Shown here: piece by piece, positions 26,060-36,396 of the stretch | How the letters are laid out: each line of letters opens with the position of its first letter | Numbering within the stretch: position 1 is the first letter of the stretch | Source of the DNA: Colius striatus | Taxonomy: Eukaryota > Chordata > Aves > Coliiformes > Coliidae | Direction: 5' to 3' | Assembly (NCBI RefSeq): GCF_028858725.1 | Contig: NC_084760.1 | Coordinates: 8,010,867-8,074,866, forward strand | DNA: 64,000 nt | Program-made: the position numbers and the translations under genes | Notes under the pieces: generated by a model | The model's database searches: none | What the model was told of the DNA's origin: nothing | The model's input: only the letters and a program-made list of their open reading frames with translations

Positions 26060-26390
26060 TTCACAAATATCTTTCTTATAAAAGTGTAAATCATAATCAG
26101 CTCACCTCTTAATCTCCTCTTGGAGAATCAAAATACATCAGGCTTCTTACATCTCTAAATTTATGGCTTATTTATAGACTTGAAACTATCTTTGTTAAAT
26201 CTTGGTGAAAGATTTGTGATGAGGGCAGTAACATTTCACGTTTTTAGTATCCTTCTTGAAGATATTCTGGTCTGATTTATTACAGTAAATACTTCTCCAG
26301 TGCTGAACAGTGTGGAACATTGGTTTCCATTTCATACTGGATACTTACACACTTAAACACAAACGTGTTTGTCCTTAGCATTTCCCAGGG
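26060..26390 (-). repeat. Ancient CR1/L3-like LINE fragment
   Basis: The plus strand shows, in order, CTCACCTCTTAATCTCCTCT, GGCTTCTTACATCTCTAAAT, AGTATCCTTCTTGAAGATAT followed by 'TCTGGTCTGA', and 'ACTTCTCCAGTGCTGAACAG'. This is the recognisable inverse order of the C-terminal ORF2 region in very old amniote CR1-like elements. It is heavily diverged and assigned by resemblance only. Confidence 0.55.
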
Positions 26391-26831
26391 ATTATCCCAT
26401 TCAGTGGCTAAACAAATCATGAACCCTAGGCTTTTTCAGTCACACTGTATTTTAGGATATAACATTTGAACTTTCTTACCATAATTGGCCCAAATTTGAC
26501 TGACTTTACTCACAGAAAGCTGTGTAAAGTTACACTAGTTGTTTTGATTAAATTAATGAAACTCTGCTATCTAAAAAGTCACAACTCGAAAAGTCAAGTC
26601 CTAATCAGCATCAATGAACAGAGTTCCCTTGCCAACCCATGGCATGACACCAATGCAAGGTTTAGCCTCATGCACTCAGCATAATCACTGCATGCTATTT
26701 TACAGCCATCCAACAGCCATTGCTCTCTCAATCCTTCGTATCTTTTTCCACCATATAGGATAGAAAGAGGGCAAGAGTTCAACTGAGTTTCCCCCACACA
26801 CATCTGCAATTAGGTAGATGACTTGCTTGTC

Positions 26832-27197
26832 ATCATCAAAGAGGAGACTGAGGGAGGATCTTATTAATATTTACAAATATCTGAATGGTGGGTGTCAGGA
26901 GGTTGGGACATTGCTTTTTTCTATTGTATCTAGCAACAGGACAAGGGGTAATGGGATGAAGCTGCAACACAAAAACTTCCATTTAAATATAAGAAAAAAC
27001 TATTTCAGTGTGAGGTGAGGGAGCCCTGGCACAGGCTGCCCAGGGAGGGTGTGGAGGCTCCTTCCTTGGAGGTCTTCAAGACCCACCTGGACACATTCCT
27101 GTGTGACCTGATCTAGGTGACCCTGCTTCTGCACGGGGGTTGGACTAGATGATCTCTAAAGGTCCCTTCCAACCCCTACCATTCTATGATTCTATGA
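26832..27197 (+). repeat. CR1 LINE 3' end
   Basis: Begins at the 'rRLReDLI-iYkYLnGG' part of ORF2. It passes through the short C-terminus and the block GTGAGGGAGCCCTGGCACAG. It ends CCATTCTATGATTCTATGAT, the intact bird CR1 tail. It is one of the better preserved copies here and close to those at 36.0 kb and 5.4 kb. Confidence 0.93.
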
Positions 27198-30100
27198 TCA
27201 CATGAAGGCTCAGCCAAGTGCTAGGTAAGCACGATACTGCACAGAGTTGATGCCCTTTAGCGGAGCAAAACTTAAATGCTTCTGCTTAACGCTTCATCTC
27301 ATCATAGAAGAAAAAAATACTTAGAAAAAAATCAGCTAACTTATGGCATACATATCTTTACGCAGCCCAGTGCAACACCACAGGCTTTTCATTCTTTATC
27401 CTGATGGTTACTTTAAATTCCGACAAAAACACATTTTTGTAACATGTCCCTTTCTAATCTGATCAGCTTTTCAGCTCTAGAAATCCTTCTGGTTAATAAG
27501 GGTCATCAGCAGGGACTAAGGAGGGACAAAGAGGGATTTTAATGTGAAATCAGAGACACCAGTGAGAAGCAAGACACTTGAGAAGTCTGCCAATGTTCGT
27601 GCCATAGAAAATAACGGACCTACATTTAAAAATTATAGCCCTATTAAAGCATGGAGATATTGCACTAAAGGTGTTAAAATAACCAATTAAACATGCAGCT
27701 TTACTCCTGCAAAAATACAGAACATTTCTGTGGAAAAAAATACCAGTGACAAGAATTCACCGTGACTGCTAGAAATCAAAATAAATAAACAGCTCTAATT
27801 GGAAAAGGAATATTTAAGACCACAGTGCAGAGTTTTGTGGGAAAAGCAAATCTGTTAGCCAGTCTTTTAATAAGCCCACATTGTACTGGATTCAATTTAG
27901 CATTTCTGTGAACATGGACATAACCTGTTAATAATTTAACACACCTCTGGTAAAGCAGGAATGCTGCAAATAAAACGTAAACAAATAAAACAAAAGCAGA
28001 GCTTTGTTTCTGCAGCTACATTACAAACTAATGGAAAAGATTGCTATCACAACACAAAGTCTGAAAATGCTAAACACACAGAAACCACGAGATCCAAAAC
28101 TTAAAAATTCCAAGAGAGGTATTAGCTTTACTGTATTGCATAATACATACGACACGATTTTATTCTTGAATGGTTTTTATGTTGTGTGTGCTCTCAGTCC
28201 TGCTCAGCAACATTGCTGTGGGAATTTCACCGTGTCAAATTCTTCCTTGCATTCGACCACACTTATTTCTTATCTTACTTTTTTCTGAAGACAGAGATGA
28301 TGCATATATGAAATACCTTCTGAAAGCGTGGCCAAGGAGCATGGAAGCATGATCAAATCAGAGCTTTCATACAAGCAATTGTAGGTATGCCACGTTAGTG
28401 GACGGGGGGGAAATAATGTATTTATTTAAATGTCAAACTAACAATAGCTCATAATTGCATCAGGAGTGGAAAAGTGTTTTGCATTAGTTAACCTACTTCA
28501 GCATGTTACAGGTTTTGCTTGCTGATTATTCCAAGCTTTGTGCTGACTGAAGGTGATGGAGGCCACAGAGCATCAGCCCAAGCAGGCGTGAACAGCCAGC
28601 TGCTGGGGTCACTCACTGCTCTCCTAAATTTCACTGTCTGAGTGGGCTCCTAAGGCTAACACAAGCCACAGCGCTGGCAATCTGCTCTGAATAAATCTGC
28701 TACATTAGTAAGAGTAGGGTAGCCATGTTAGGCTAATATCAGCTAGAGAGGGATCCAGGCATAGATAGTGTGGAAGACTTCTCCTCTCACATGCTCACAG
28801 AAGCTAGTTGGCCTACAGGCAGCCCCTTGCACTTCCCTTTCCAAAGGCTCCCAAGGGCTGTCCCCACAGGCTCAGGTTCATCAGGACATCCAACCTGTTC
28901 TCTCCCAACCGTCCAGGAGATCCAACCCTGCCTGAGCACACCCAGCAAGCTCAGCCACCGGCTGACTCGTTTCCTTGGGGTGGGATGGCCTCCCTGGACT
29001 CTGAACACAGCACCAGCATTTGGCACACAGCCAGACTACGAACCTTCTTCATTCCCCTCAAATTATTTCCTTCAGCCTTCCATCTCACTCTTCTCTGGCT
29101 AGAAGAGCTCACAAACTCAGGGAGATCTCAGCTGCCAGCACATTTTTGGCCGCATTTGTCACATTCTCACAGCGCTATGGGTTTGCAGACCCCTTTTGAA
29201 CAGCCCTGGAGGCCAGTGCTGGTCCGGCCCTGAGGAACACAGAGACCCTCCATGGGATAATTCCTTTATTTGTCAAGCTCTCATTACCTTCCTTCTATAA
29301 ATCTTTCTAGTTTCCTTCCCACACAGACGCAGCTCCCTGCCTCAGCTGTTAAACTTCCACGGAAGATAAAACTTCAGGTTTGCTTACACTCTGCCACTTG
29401 GAGGAAAGCAAAGATTTAATTACCAAATACAGACTCATAATCTGTTACCATGTAATTGTGTGTTACAGCAGTGACTTATGGTAACAACTGAACTCAGTCA
29501 GAGGCGCCGGGCTGACACAGAGACAGCGGCTGCTGCTGCTGGGAAAGCAGGGGGGAAAAAAGGACAGAGAGGAGGGGAGGGGGAGGGAGGAGAGAGAAGC
29601 AGCACTGAGAAATGTATGAGTCCTAGAAAAGCAGTAATGGAGAGACGTTGGGAAAGCAAGGGGTGAAGGCAGATTGGGGAAGGAGGCTTTGTGGCAACGC
29701 CTGTGATGGGAATCCTGGCAAAGCTTGCCAGAGTAGGTGGCTGGCATCAAGGCACCCAGAGGGGCCACGTGGAAACACAAGCACTGGAGCATTCTTTTGG
29801 CATCTTGTTCCCCTGGAAAGTCTCACCTACACTAGGGAGGTGAATCACTAGGAAGGAATCTGGGAAGCTGAAGAAAGTCACTCAAGTGTGTCATGTCATT
29901 TTTGTGTGTGATGCACAACTCTAGCAGATGTGGAAGAGATTTAGACAACCAGCAGTCAGGGGCATATGGTAGAAGAAAGGCAGATGAGACCTCCGTTGAG
30001 GAACTAAAGCAGAGGCAGAAAGAAGCTTGAGAGTTGCTACCTCCTTACCCATCTAGTCCTGGAGCACCCACATAGGGCTGTGATGTGTTCATCGATACCA

Positions 30101-30771
30101 GGATGGAGGTGCTGTGGAAGGATGGAGGGGCCAGATGTGAAGATCTAGCAGGAAAGGCAGGGTTTGCTTGCAGTGTTGTGAGCTTTGCCAGACATTTGGG
30201 CTGAGCTTTGCTACAGGATTGAAGATTTCGTGTTTCCTGTATGGTGATAAGCTCACACACGTAGCAGTCAAGGCACTATATGTCTGCTTTCCTTACTTCC
30301 TTTATACTGTATGTCCCTTCCTATTAGACTTTAGAGGATCCCATTTCCAGCTTAGGATGCATGAGTGAGAACAAGGACAGAAAGATAAGAGAATTGTGCA
30401 AAGCCTCATCCCTCTGGTTTTTATTACCCTTGTCATCTATCAAGAGACTGACTGCTTCTCTCGCTTTTGCTTTGCCTGTTTTTTTCCTTCAGCATATTTG
30501 TAAATGTTATTTACTTATTGTCACTAGCTCCTTTGGGCTGTCTACTTTAATTTTATATCACAAATTGTGACCGGCAGCATTTTGTTGCTACTGCTTTCTT
30601 TATTAATTTGTATCTTACTGCTCCAGCAACAATAAACAGTCTTCAGCCCTCCCACAATTTGTGCTCCATTTTGGACAAAATCTCCCAGGAATATTTCTAG
30701 TATTCTAACCCCAGCAGGGTTGGGAAGGGACTGGGGACATTGTTATGGCATACCCACACTTCTAATTCACA
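27198..30771. other. Intergenic, no gene recognised; GC-richer between 28.5 and 29.8 kb
   Basis: Mostly AT-rich. From about 28.55 to 29.85 kb the composition is higher in GC, with three overlapping open frames of 79-141 codons at 28770-29233 and a purine-rich tract at 29540-29610. None of the frames contains a recognisable domain. The stretch could be an unannotated non-coding transcript or a regulatory element, but nothing proves either. Confidence 0.45.
29540..29610 (+). repeat. Purine-rich low-complexity tract
   Basis: A run almost entirely of A and G, including GGGGGGAAAAAAGGA and GAGGGGAGGGGGAGGGAGG. It follows a short CTGCTGCTGCTG run and the CpG-containing GAGGCGCCGGG at 29501-29511. 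Such mirror-like purine tracts can adopt triplex or G-rich structures. Confidence 0.75.
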
Positions 30772-30850
30772 TCATAGAATGGTAGGGGTTGGAAGGGACC
30801 TTTAGAGATCATCTAGTCCAACCCCCCTGCAGAAGCAGGTCCACATCCTA
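30772..30850 (-). repeat. Short CR1 3' end
   Basis: TCATAGAATGGTAGGGGTTG followed by GAAGGGACC, TTTAGAGATCATCTAGTCCA and AGAAGCAGGTCCA is the inverted CR1 terminus. Only about 80 bases remain, so it is an extreme 5' truncation. Confidence 0.9.
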
Positions 30851-32522
30851 GTCCTTTTTACATGGAGGAAAAAGTTATGCAAGAGTATCATTATCAGCAC
30901 TTTTCCATTTCTCTTTGCATCTCTAAGCATTACCATCTGCACTATTTTGCTTGCATTTACAGTGTCCATAGTTCAGTATGTTATATACACCTAAAAATCA
31001 GGCTTCACCCTTAAAGCATTTCAGATCCGTGTTATTTCCCGAGTCTTGAGCATTTCAGAGACTCTTTCTTGAGCCAATTTTACATACAGGATTTCTGCCA
31101 TCTGAATTCACATTCTCCTCATGTGAATGGCCTCCCTAAGATTCTCTAGAGCCAATATGTCAGTGTTCTATGTGCCACTGAATTGGCTATTTTTTATCAG
31201 TGAATGGAATTACAGGATTGACTCCTTTCCTGTCTTTTTAATACTCCCTTTCTGACAATTATCATTCTCAATTCTTTTAATCTGAACCATTCTCTATCTA
31301 TCTATCTTCACTAGACTAAATTTGAATGTGATGGTATGATTATTAAAACACTATTGAAATCATCTTCTCTTTCTACACTTGATCTTCTTTAAGTAATCCT
31401 GTCCTGCCACGAAAAATCTGTATGAACAATTCTTAGCCCTGTCTTTGTGCAATAATGTTAATATTAAAACAATAAAACAGGGTTTTTTCTGTCATGAAAG
31501 ACTTGTTTGTGTGTGCAGAGTGGGTATTTAACTATATTACAGGACATTTAATCATGTGTCTTACTAGGGATGATGCGGAAGCTGTATCCTATGAAAGGAA
31601 GTTCTCCAGACACATTTGGCTACAGGGATCCCCAGAAGGCACACGGTATTGCAGCAGTTCTGGGTTTCTATTCTTTTCCACTAGCATGAATTGAAACTAC
31701 TGCCTCTATAGTACAATATATTACATTAAAATGTAAAACAGATATAACTGAGGGGAATAAGAGGAAGGAAGAAAGGCCAAAAATCTGAGATATTAACCAG
31801 GATGAATTAACTTGTTTCCAAAAGTGTTTAATTCCTATAGGCTTGAGTTATCATGTTTGAAAGCATCACTCGTTTTCTTAAAAGTAATAGTCAGGGTACA
31901 GGAGCTGCAAAATAAAAGTAAGATTGGATAAATGTGTCTGCAGCTCAGAACAACATCCGTTAAGCAAGAATCTGCCTGTCATTGTTTCTGCTTTGTATGC
32001 CATCACTGTTGATCCCTGAGTGCAAGGATTCATGGCATTATCACAGCTTCCTTCTCTAGACCTAAATGCTGGCTTCACCACCATTTGGGTTTTTATTATT
32101 ATATAGTAGGAAAATTGAATGACTCACACTGCCCACACACACTGACTTGTGCATTTGTATGCAGCAGCCAGAGCCAAGGGTTGTCTAAACGATACACAGA
32201 GTGATGCTTTGAAAATTCACGTTAAAATGAGATCCCCCTCTCATCTCTAAATTACTGTTCTTCCTACTTGCAAATGCATATGAGGCACTCACACTAGGAA
32301 ACAAGCTTTTTTTGCTATACCAATCCTGATTGTTTGAGTGAGGACTTTTTTTCCCCATCACATCATCAATTTAAAGATAAATATATCTCTCTCTGTAGGA
32401 TTTGTGGGTCTTGAAATATATAGGAAAAACATCATAAAAAGGCTATTAATGACTATTGTTTAATTCTTAGGGGGGTTTGAATAACTGCTATTACATCTTT
32501 ATTGAACTTGTTCACATTTTTA
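30851..32522. other. Intergenic, no gene recognised
   Basis: AT-rich with a short (TATC)n run near 31295. No recognised exon. Confidence 0.5.
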
Positions 32523-32645
32523 AACAGATTTCAAGGCTAGAAGGGACTACTGAATCATTTAATCTGACCTCCTGTGTTGCTCACAAAAGAGCATCCAGTT
32601 AGCGCTGTCTTGAGCCCGTTGCATTTGTTTGAGTCACATCTTTCA
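32523..32645 (-). repeat. Ancient CR1-like 3' end
   Basis: The plus strand has TTTCAAGGCTAGAAGGGACT, then ATCATTTAATCTGACCTCCT, then a 'GCTCACAAAAGAGCATCCAG' and 'TCTTGAGCCC' block. This is the inverted terminus of an old CR1 type widespread in turtles and archosaurs, distinct from the younger bird type. Confidence 0.6.
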
Positions 32646-32917
32646 GTTTCAGCTCATTCATTCTAAGAGATCCCTAGGTAGAATTGACTTTCAAAAACAT
32701 GGATGGAAGTCTCATTTGAATTGGAAAGAAAGGAATCCTGGCTTTCCTCTCAAAAAGAGGGGGGAAAAAAACAGACATCATCAAAAATACAATTCCTGTA
32801 AAGTACTGCAAAACAAGGCAAAATTGATTATCGAGATTCCTCTTAGTAAGTAAAGCTATAAATAGCCACCTGCTGTCCCCTAAGTGTAAACAGCCTGTGC
32901 TCTGCCTTGAACTAATT

Positions 32918-32941
32918 TTAGTGACCTCATTAGGTCACTAA
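32918..32941 (+). promoter_or_regulatory. Perfect hairpin containing an everted AGGTCA repeat
   Basis: TTAGTGACCT, a 4-base CATT, then AGGTCACTAA form a perfect 10-base inverted repeat. The core is TGACCT-n4-AGGTCA, two nuclear-receptor half-sites in everted orientation. ACTAATTTT also flanks it as a direct repeat (32911 and 32938). This is a motif observation; factor binding is untested. Confidence 0.5.
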
Positions 32942-33031
32942 TTTTGAAACTTCCAGGTCTTAATGCCTCTTGTATGTTTGAGGGATCTACTTTGGTATAA
33001 AACAAATTGCATCCCAGAAGTGCCTAGTTTT

Positions 33032-33049
33032 CTTCATTAATTAATGAAG
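33032..33049 (+). repeat. 18-base perfect palindrome
   Basis: CTTCATTAA is followed directly by TTAATGAAG, with a TTAATTAA centre typical of homeodomain-type sites. Confidence 0.7.
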
Positions 33050-33612
33050 GAAGGTGATTAGCTCAGCTACAGATAGCTGTGTTTGGGCAGATGAGTCTCA
33101 TTCACATTGACTTGATGTTTAGCTGTCAAGAGAAACAAAAATTGGGAGACTATTATGTAGCATTTCTCTGCTTCACCTAAAGCTCACAAGATCTTCAATA
33201 CAGGGAATATAAGATGCAAAGGTCACTCATTAAAGGGTCTGACAGGTATTGCTGCCCTGTTTGGAACAGAGAGTGATCATGAGAAATACATTAAAATAGT
33301 TGATTATTTCAGAGTTAGAATGAAATAAATACTAATGAAAAATATGTTTTGTAAAAACAAAGACTTCATAAAAACAAAGTTCTGCTGGAAACAATTCTCT
33401 CTCAAGGCCTGGTCAGCATTTATGTGCAGCCATGACACAGTGTGGTCAGACGATACGGACTAAAAAGTCAACAATCCAGCAATGACACACAGCTTTGCTC
33501 AAATCACAGCTGCACATGAGCCAACTGACTATATCCCCAAACTGATAATGAGCCACACATCACCATAAAGTATAAAACACTCAATACCTTTGCTATTGTT
33601 AAGGAAATAGCT

Positions 33613-33641
33613 GGGGAGAAAGAGGGGGGCGGCAGGGGGGG
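33613..33641 (+). repeat. G-run cluster with G-quadruplex pattern
   Basis: G-runs of 4, 6 and 7 separated by 7 and 5 bases; splitting the last run satisfies the usual four-run G-quadruplex pattern. It stands out in AT-rich surroundings. Confidence 0.6.
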
Positions 33642-35960
33642 CAAATATACTGGCATCAGTACATGAGACAAAAGTAGGTTGTATTTGAAAAATGACTGCA
33701 CAATCTGGAAACTGAGAGACACAGAGGTTATGTAGGAGGCTCTGCATCAGGTTTCAAAAATTCTGTAGTCTCTGTGCAATATCCTTTCTTTGACACTGCA
33801 TGCCCACAGTATTTAGTTAAGGTTTGGATTTCTCATTCACACCAAGTTCCCAAGGAGCCGTACCCATCGATAATGCTTTCTTTTATCTCTGATTAGTTAA
33901 AAGACTCCATCCTAAGCAAGTCCATCTTAGTTATATATGCCATCATTAACTCCCATCTGGATTGTAACAGTGCATTTTATTTGAACATGAAGCAATCAGA
34001 CCTTCAGAGACACCCACTAGCTGATTACAGTGAACAAATCATATTACTTTCTCCACTGACTTCGAAAAATATTGAATTAAGCTCAAGATTGCAGTGTTTA
34101 TATTCAAAGTACTCCCTGGACCTCTGGAAGTTCTGTTACAATGAAGCCGTAAAGGGTAAGAAAAAAACCATTTGCCTGAGAAACAACTGCTATGTGATCT
34201 ACTCTGTGGCTCCTCAATCCCACAGAGCACCCCACTGCCTCCCCCAAGCTGTATTTTACACCTAGGTAAAAAATGTAAGTATTCTACAGAAACTAAAGCA
34301 CATGAGCACTCATCCCTTTTGCTAAGGGGTGAACTGGGAGAACAAACCCCTAGTGACAAATGTTACCCCTGGCAGTAAATACGATTTTGGTGGCAGTAAA
34401 ACTGCTGCTGCAGTGGATGCATTCTAGACTTTGCCATCTTGTATAAAAACTGTCATGCTCAGATGAATTAATAATCATAGAAATTACAATAATTCTTCTG
34501 CCTTTGCTACATATTTTTCAGCTATTCTTTTCCTGACTTTTATTGCAGTTCTAGCTGAGATGGACTAGAAAGTACATGCAAAATAATCCCTTCTTCCCCT
34601 AATGAAGGAAAAAAAGAGATGGTATATATTCTGACTATTTTGCTTCTATCAGAAGTCATAATTCTTCAGGCAGACAGATGAAGGGCAGATTTTTCCCAGT
34701 TTACCTCTGCTCAAGAAGGACTCATTTCTCCCCTTTCTCCAACAGACCACTCCTGAGGTTTATCACTGACTGAAAAATTATATCAGTAATAATATTCTTT
34801 TTCTACAAGGTAGTATCCACCAGGAATAACAGATTAAATAGTGTTCTATTTTAAACAATTGTTAACTCACGCCACATGAATTCTTTCCTGCCAGCTTCAA
34901 TGATTCTGCCTGAGTGTTTACAGAGGCTGCTTCACAAAAGTGCTTATTTGCTTTGCAAGCCTTTTGCTTATAGGGAACTGGAGGGGGTGGGGAGTAGGTG
35001 GGGAAGAGCGAGAGGAAAAAATTATTTGCCAAAAACAGATGGATGAATAAAGATGTAGAAGTTCCACTGTTTGTAAGTGACTGGCACTCATTGTGAACAG
35101 TGATTTTTGGGTGATGTCAGGGATTTGCAGAACCCTCTCCCTCAAAATAGTTTCTATACACTCCTTTTGGTTTTTGACCACTTTTGGGAGAGTGTTAGTG
35201 CCAAAGGTTGGATTTCAAATTGATGAGTGACCAGGGTCAAAGGCAAAACAACTCTCCAGCAGGGAGGACTGTGAGAGGGGAGCTCGACATCCCTCAGAGT
35301 GCAGCAGCCATTAACAGTGCTTCCCAAGGAGTCATGGCAGGGGAACAGCGAGCACTGAAACGAAATACATCAATGTCAGTGTCGTCCTTGCTAGCTCAGA
35401 TGCACAGCTTTCAGCTGGCATATTTATTATTAATTATTATTAAATTTATTTATTTAAGTGTGCTTTGCATAGATAGACACATTGTCAGTCACCAAGGACT
35501 TAATATCTAAATTAGTTAGGACAAACACAAGATGAAACAACACTATAGCAAAGAGCATGTGAAGGGATTACTAATGAGCACAGGAAGAGGGGAATAATTG
35601 TTTGAAGTGGGGGATTATTTAAGTGAGCCATTAAAGAATCCATGGATTTTAAAACCAGACTATAGTCATTACAGTAGCCTAAGCTAAACATTTGATGTGA
35701 TGCAAAAAGCAGGTTGCAATGTTAAAATGGACATTCACTGAACTATTTCAACCTGGGTCTCGAACTCATTTCGCAGGTGAGACTCAGTTCCAAGTCTGAT
35801 CACCATGTCTTATCATTCAGAAAATGAGGACAGAGGTTTTCCTGATACAGAAGAAGGGCTGCAGATAGCAAAGCACAGCAAGGAGAAATGAGAAGGCAAG
35901 GGAACAAACAGAGCAAGAAAGCAATGGCCCAAATGGACCATTGAGAGGGAACTGTAGTAT

Positions 35961-36396
35961 GATGATCAGGGGACTGGAACATCTTCCTTATGAGGAAAGA
36001 CTGTGGGAACTGGGGCTGTTTAGTCTGGAGAAGAAAAGACTGAGGGGGGATCTCATTAATATTTATAAGTATATAAATGGTGGATGTCAAGAGGTTGGGA
36101 CATCGCTTTTTTCTGTTGTATCTAGTGAAAGGAGGAGGGGTAATGGGATGAAGCTGGAACATGAAAAGTTCCATTTAAACATAAGGAAAAACTATGTCAG
36201 TGTTGAGGTGAGGGAGCCCTGGCACAGGCTGCCCAGGGAGGGTATGGAGTCTCCTTCTCTGGAGGCTTTTAAAACGCACCTGGATGCATTCCTACGTGAC
36301 CTGATCCATGTGGACCTGCCTGAGCAGGGGAGTTGGTCTGAATGATCTCTAAAGGTCCTTCCAACCCCTACCATTCTGTGATTCTATGATTCTATG
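35961..36396 (+). repeat. CR1 LINE 3' end
   Basis: Begins at the ORF2 stretch translating as 'LEHLPYEERLWELGLFSLEKKRLRGDLINIYKYINGG', which is the typical CR1 C-terminus. It ends CCATTCTGTGATTCTATGAT plus another repeat unit. The reading frame from 35941 to 36345 is open through most of the element, so this is a fairly young copy. It is the reason for the 134-codon open frame here and is not a host gene. Confidence 0.93.

Larger units (their letters stand above)
32646..35960. other. Intergenic, no gene recognised
   Basis: AT-rich with three small structured sites described separately: a hairpin at 32918-32941, a palindrome at 33032-33049 and a G-rich run at 33613-33641. There is also an A/T-only stretch of TTATTA repeats near 35424-35457. 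Open frames here are short and unrecognised. Confidence 0.5.

Noticed and set aside
29463..29792. 109-codon Ser/Pro/Leu-rich minus-strand frame
   Set aside because: Opposite strand of the purine-rich tract; composition explains it.
35941..36345. 134-codon open frame that looks protein-like
   Set aside because: It is the C-terminus of CR1 ORF2 reading into the CR1 3' region.
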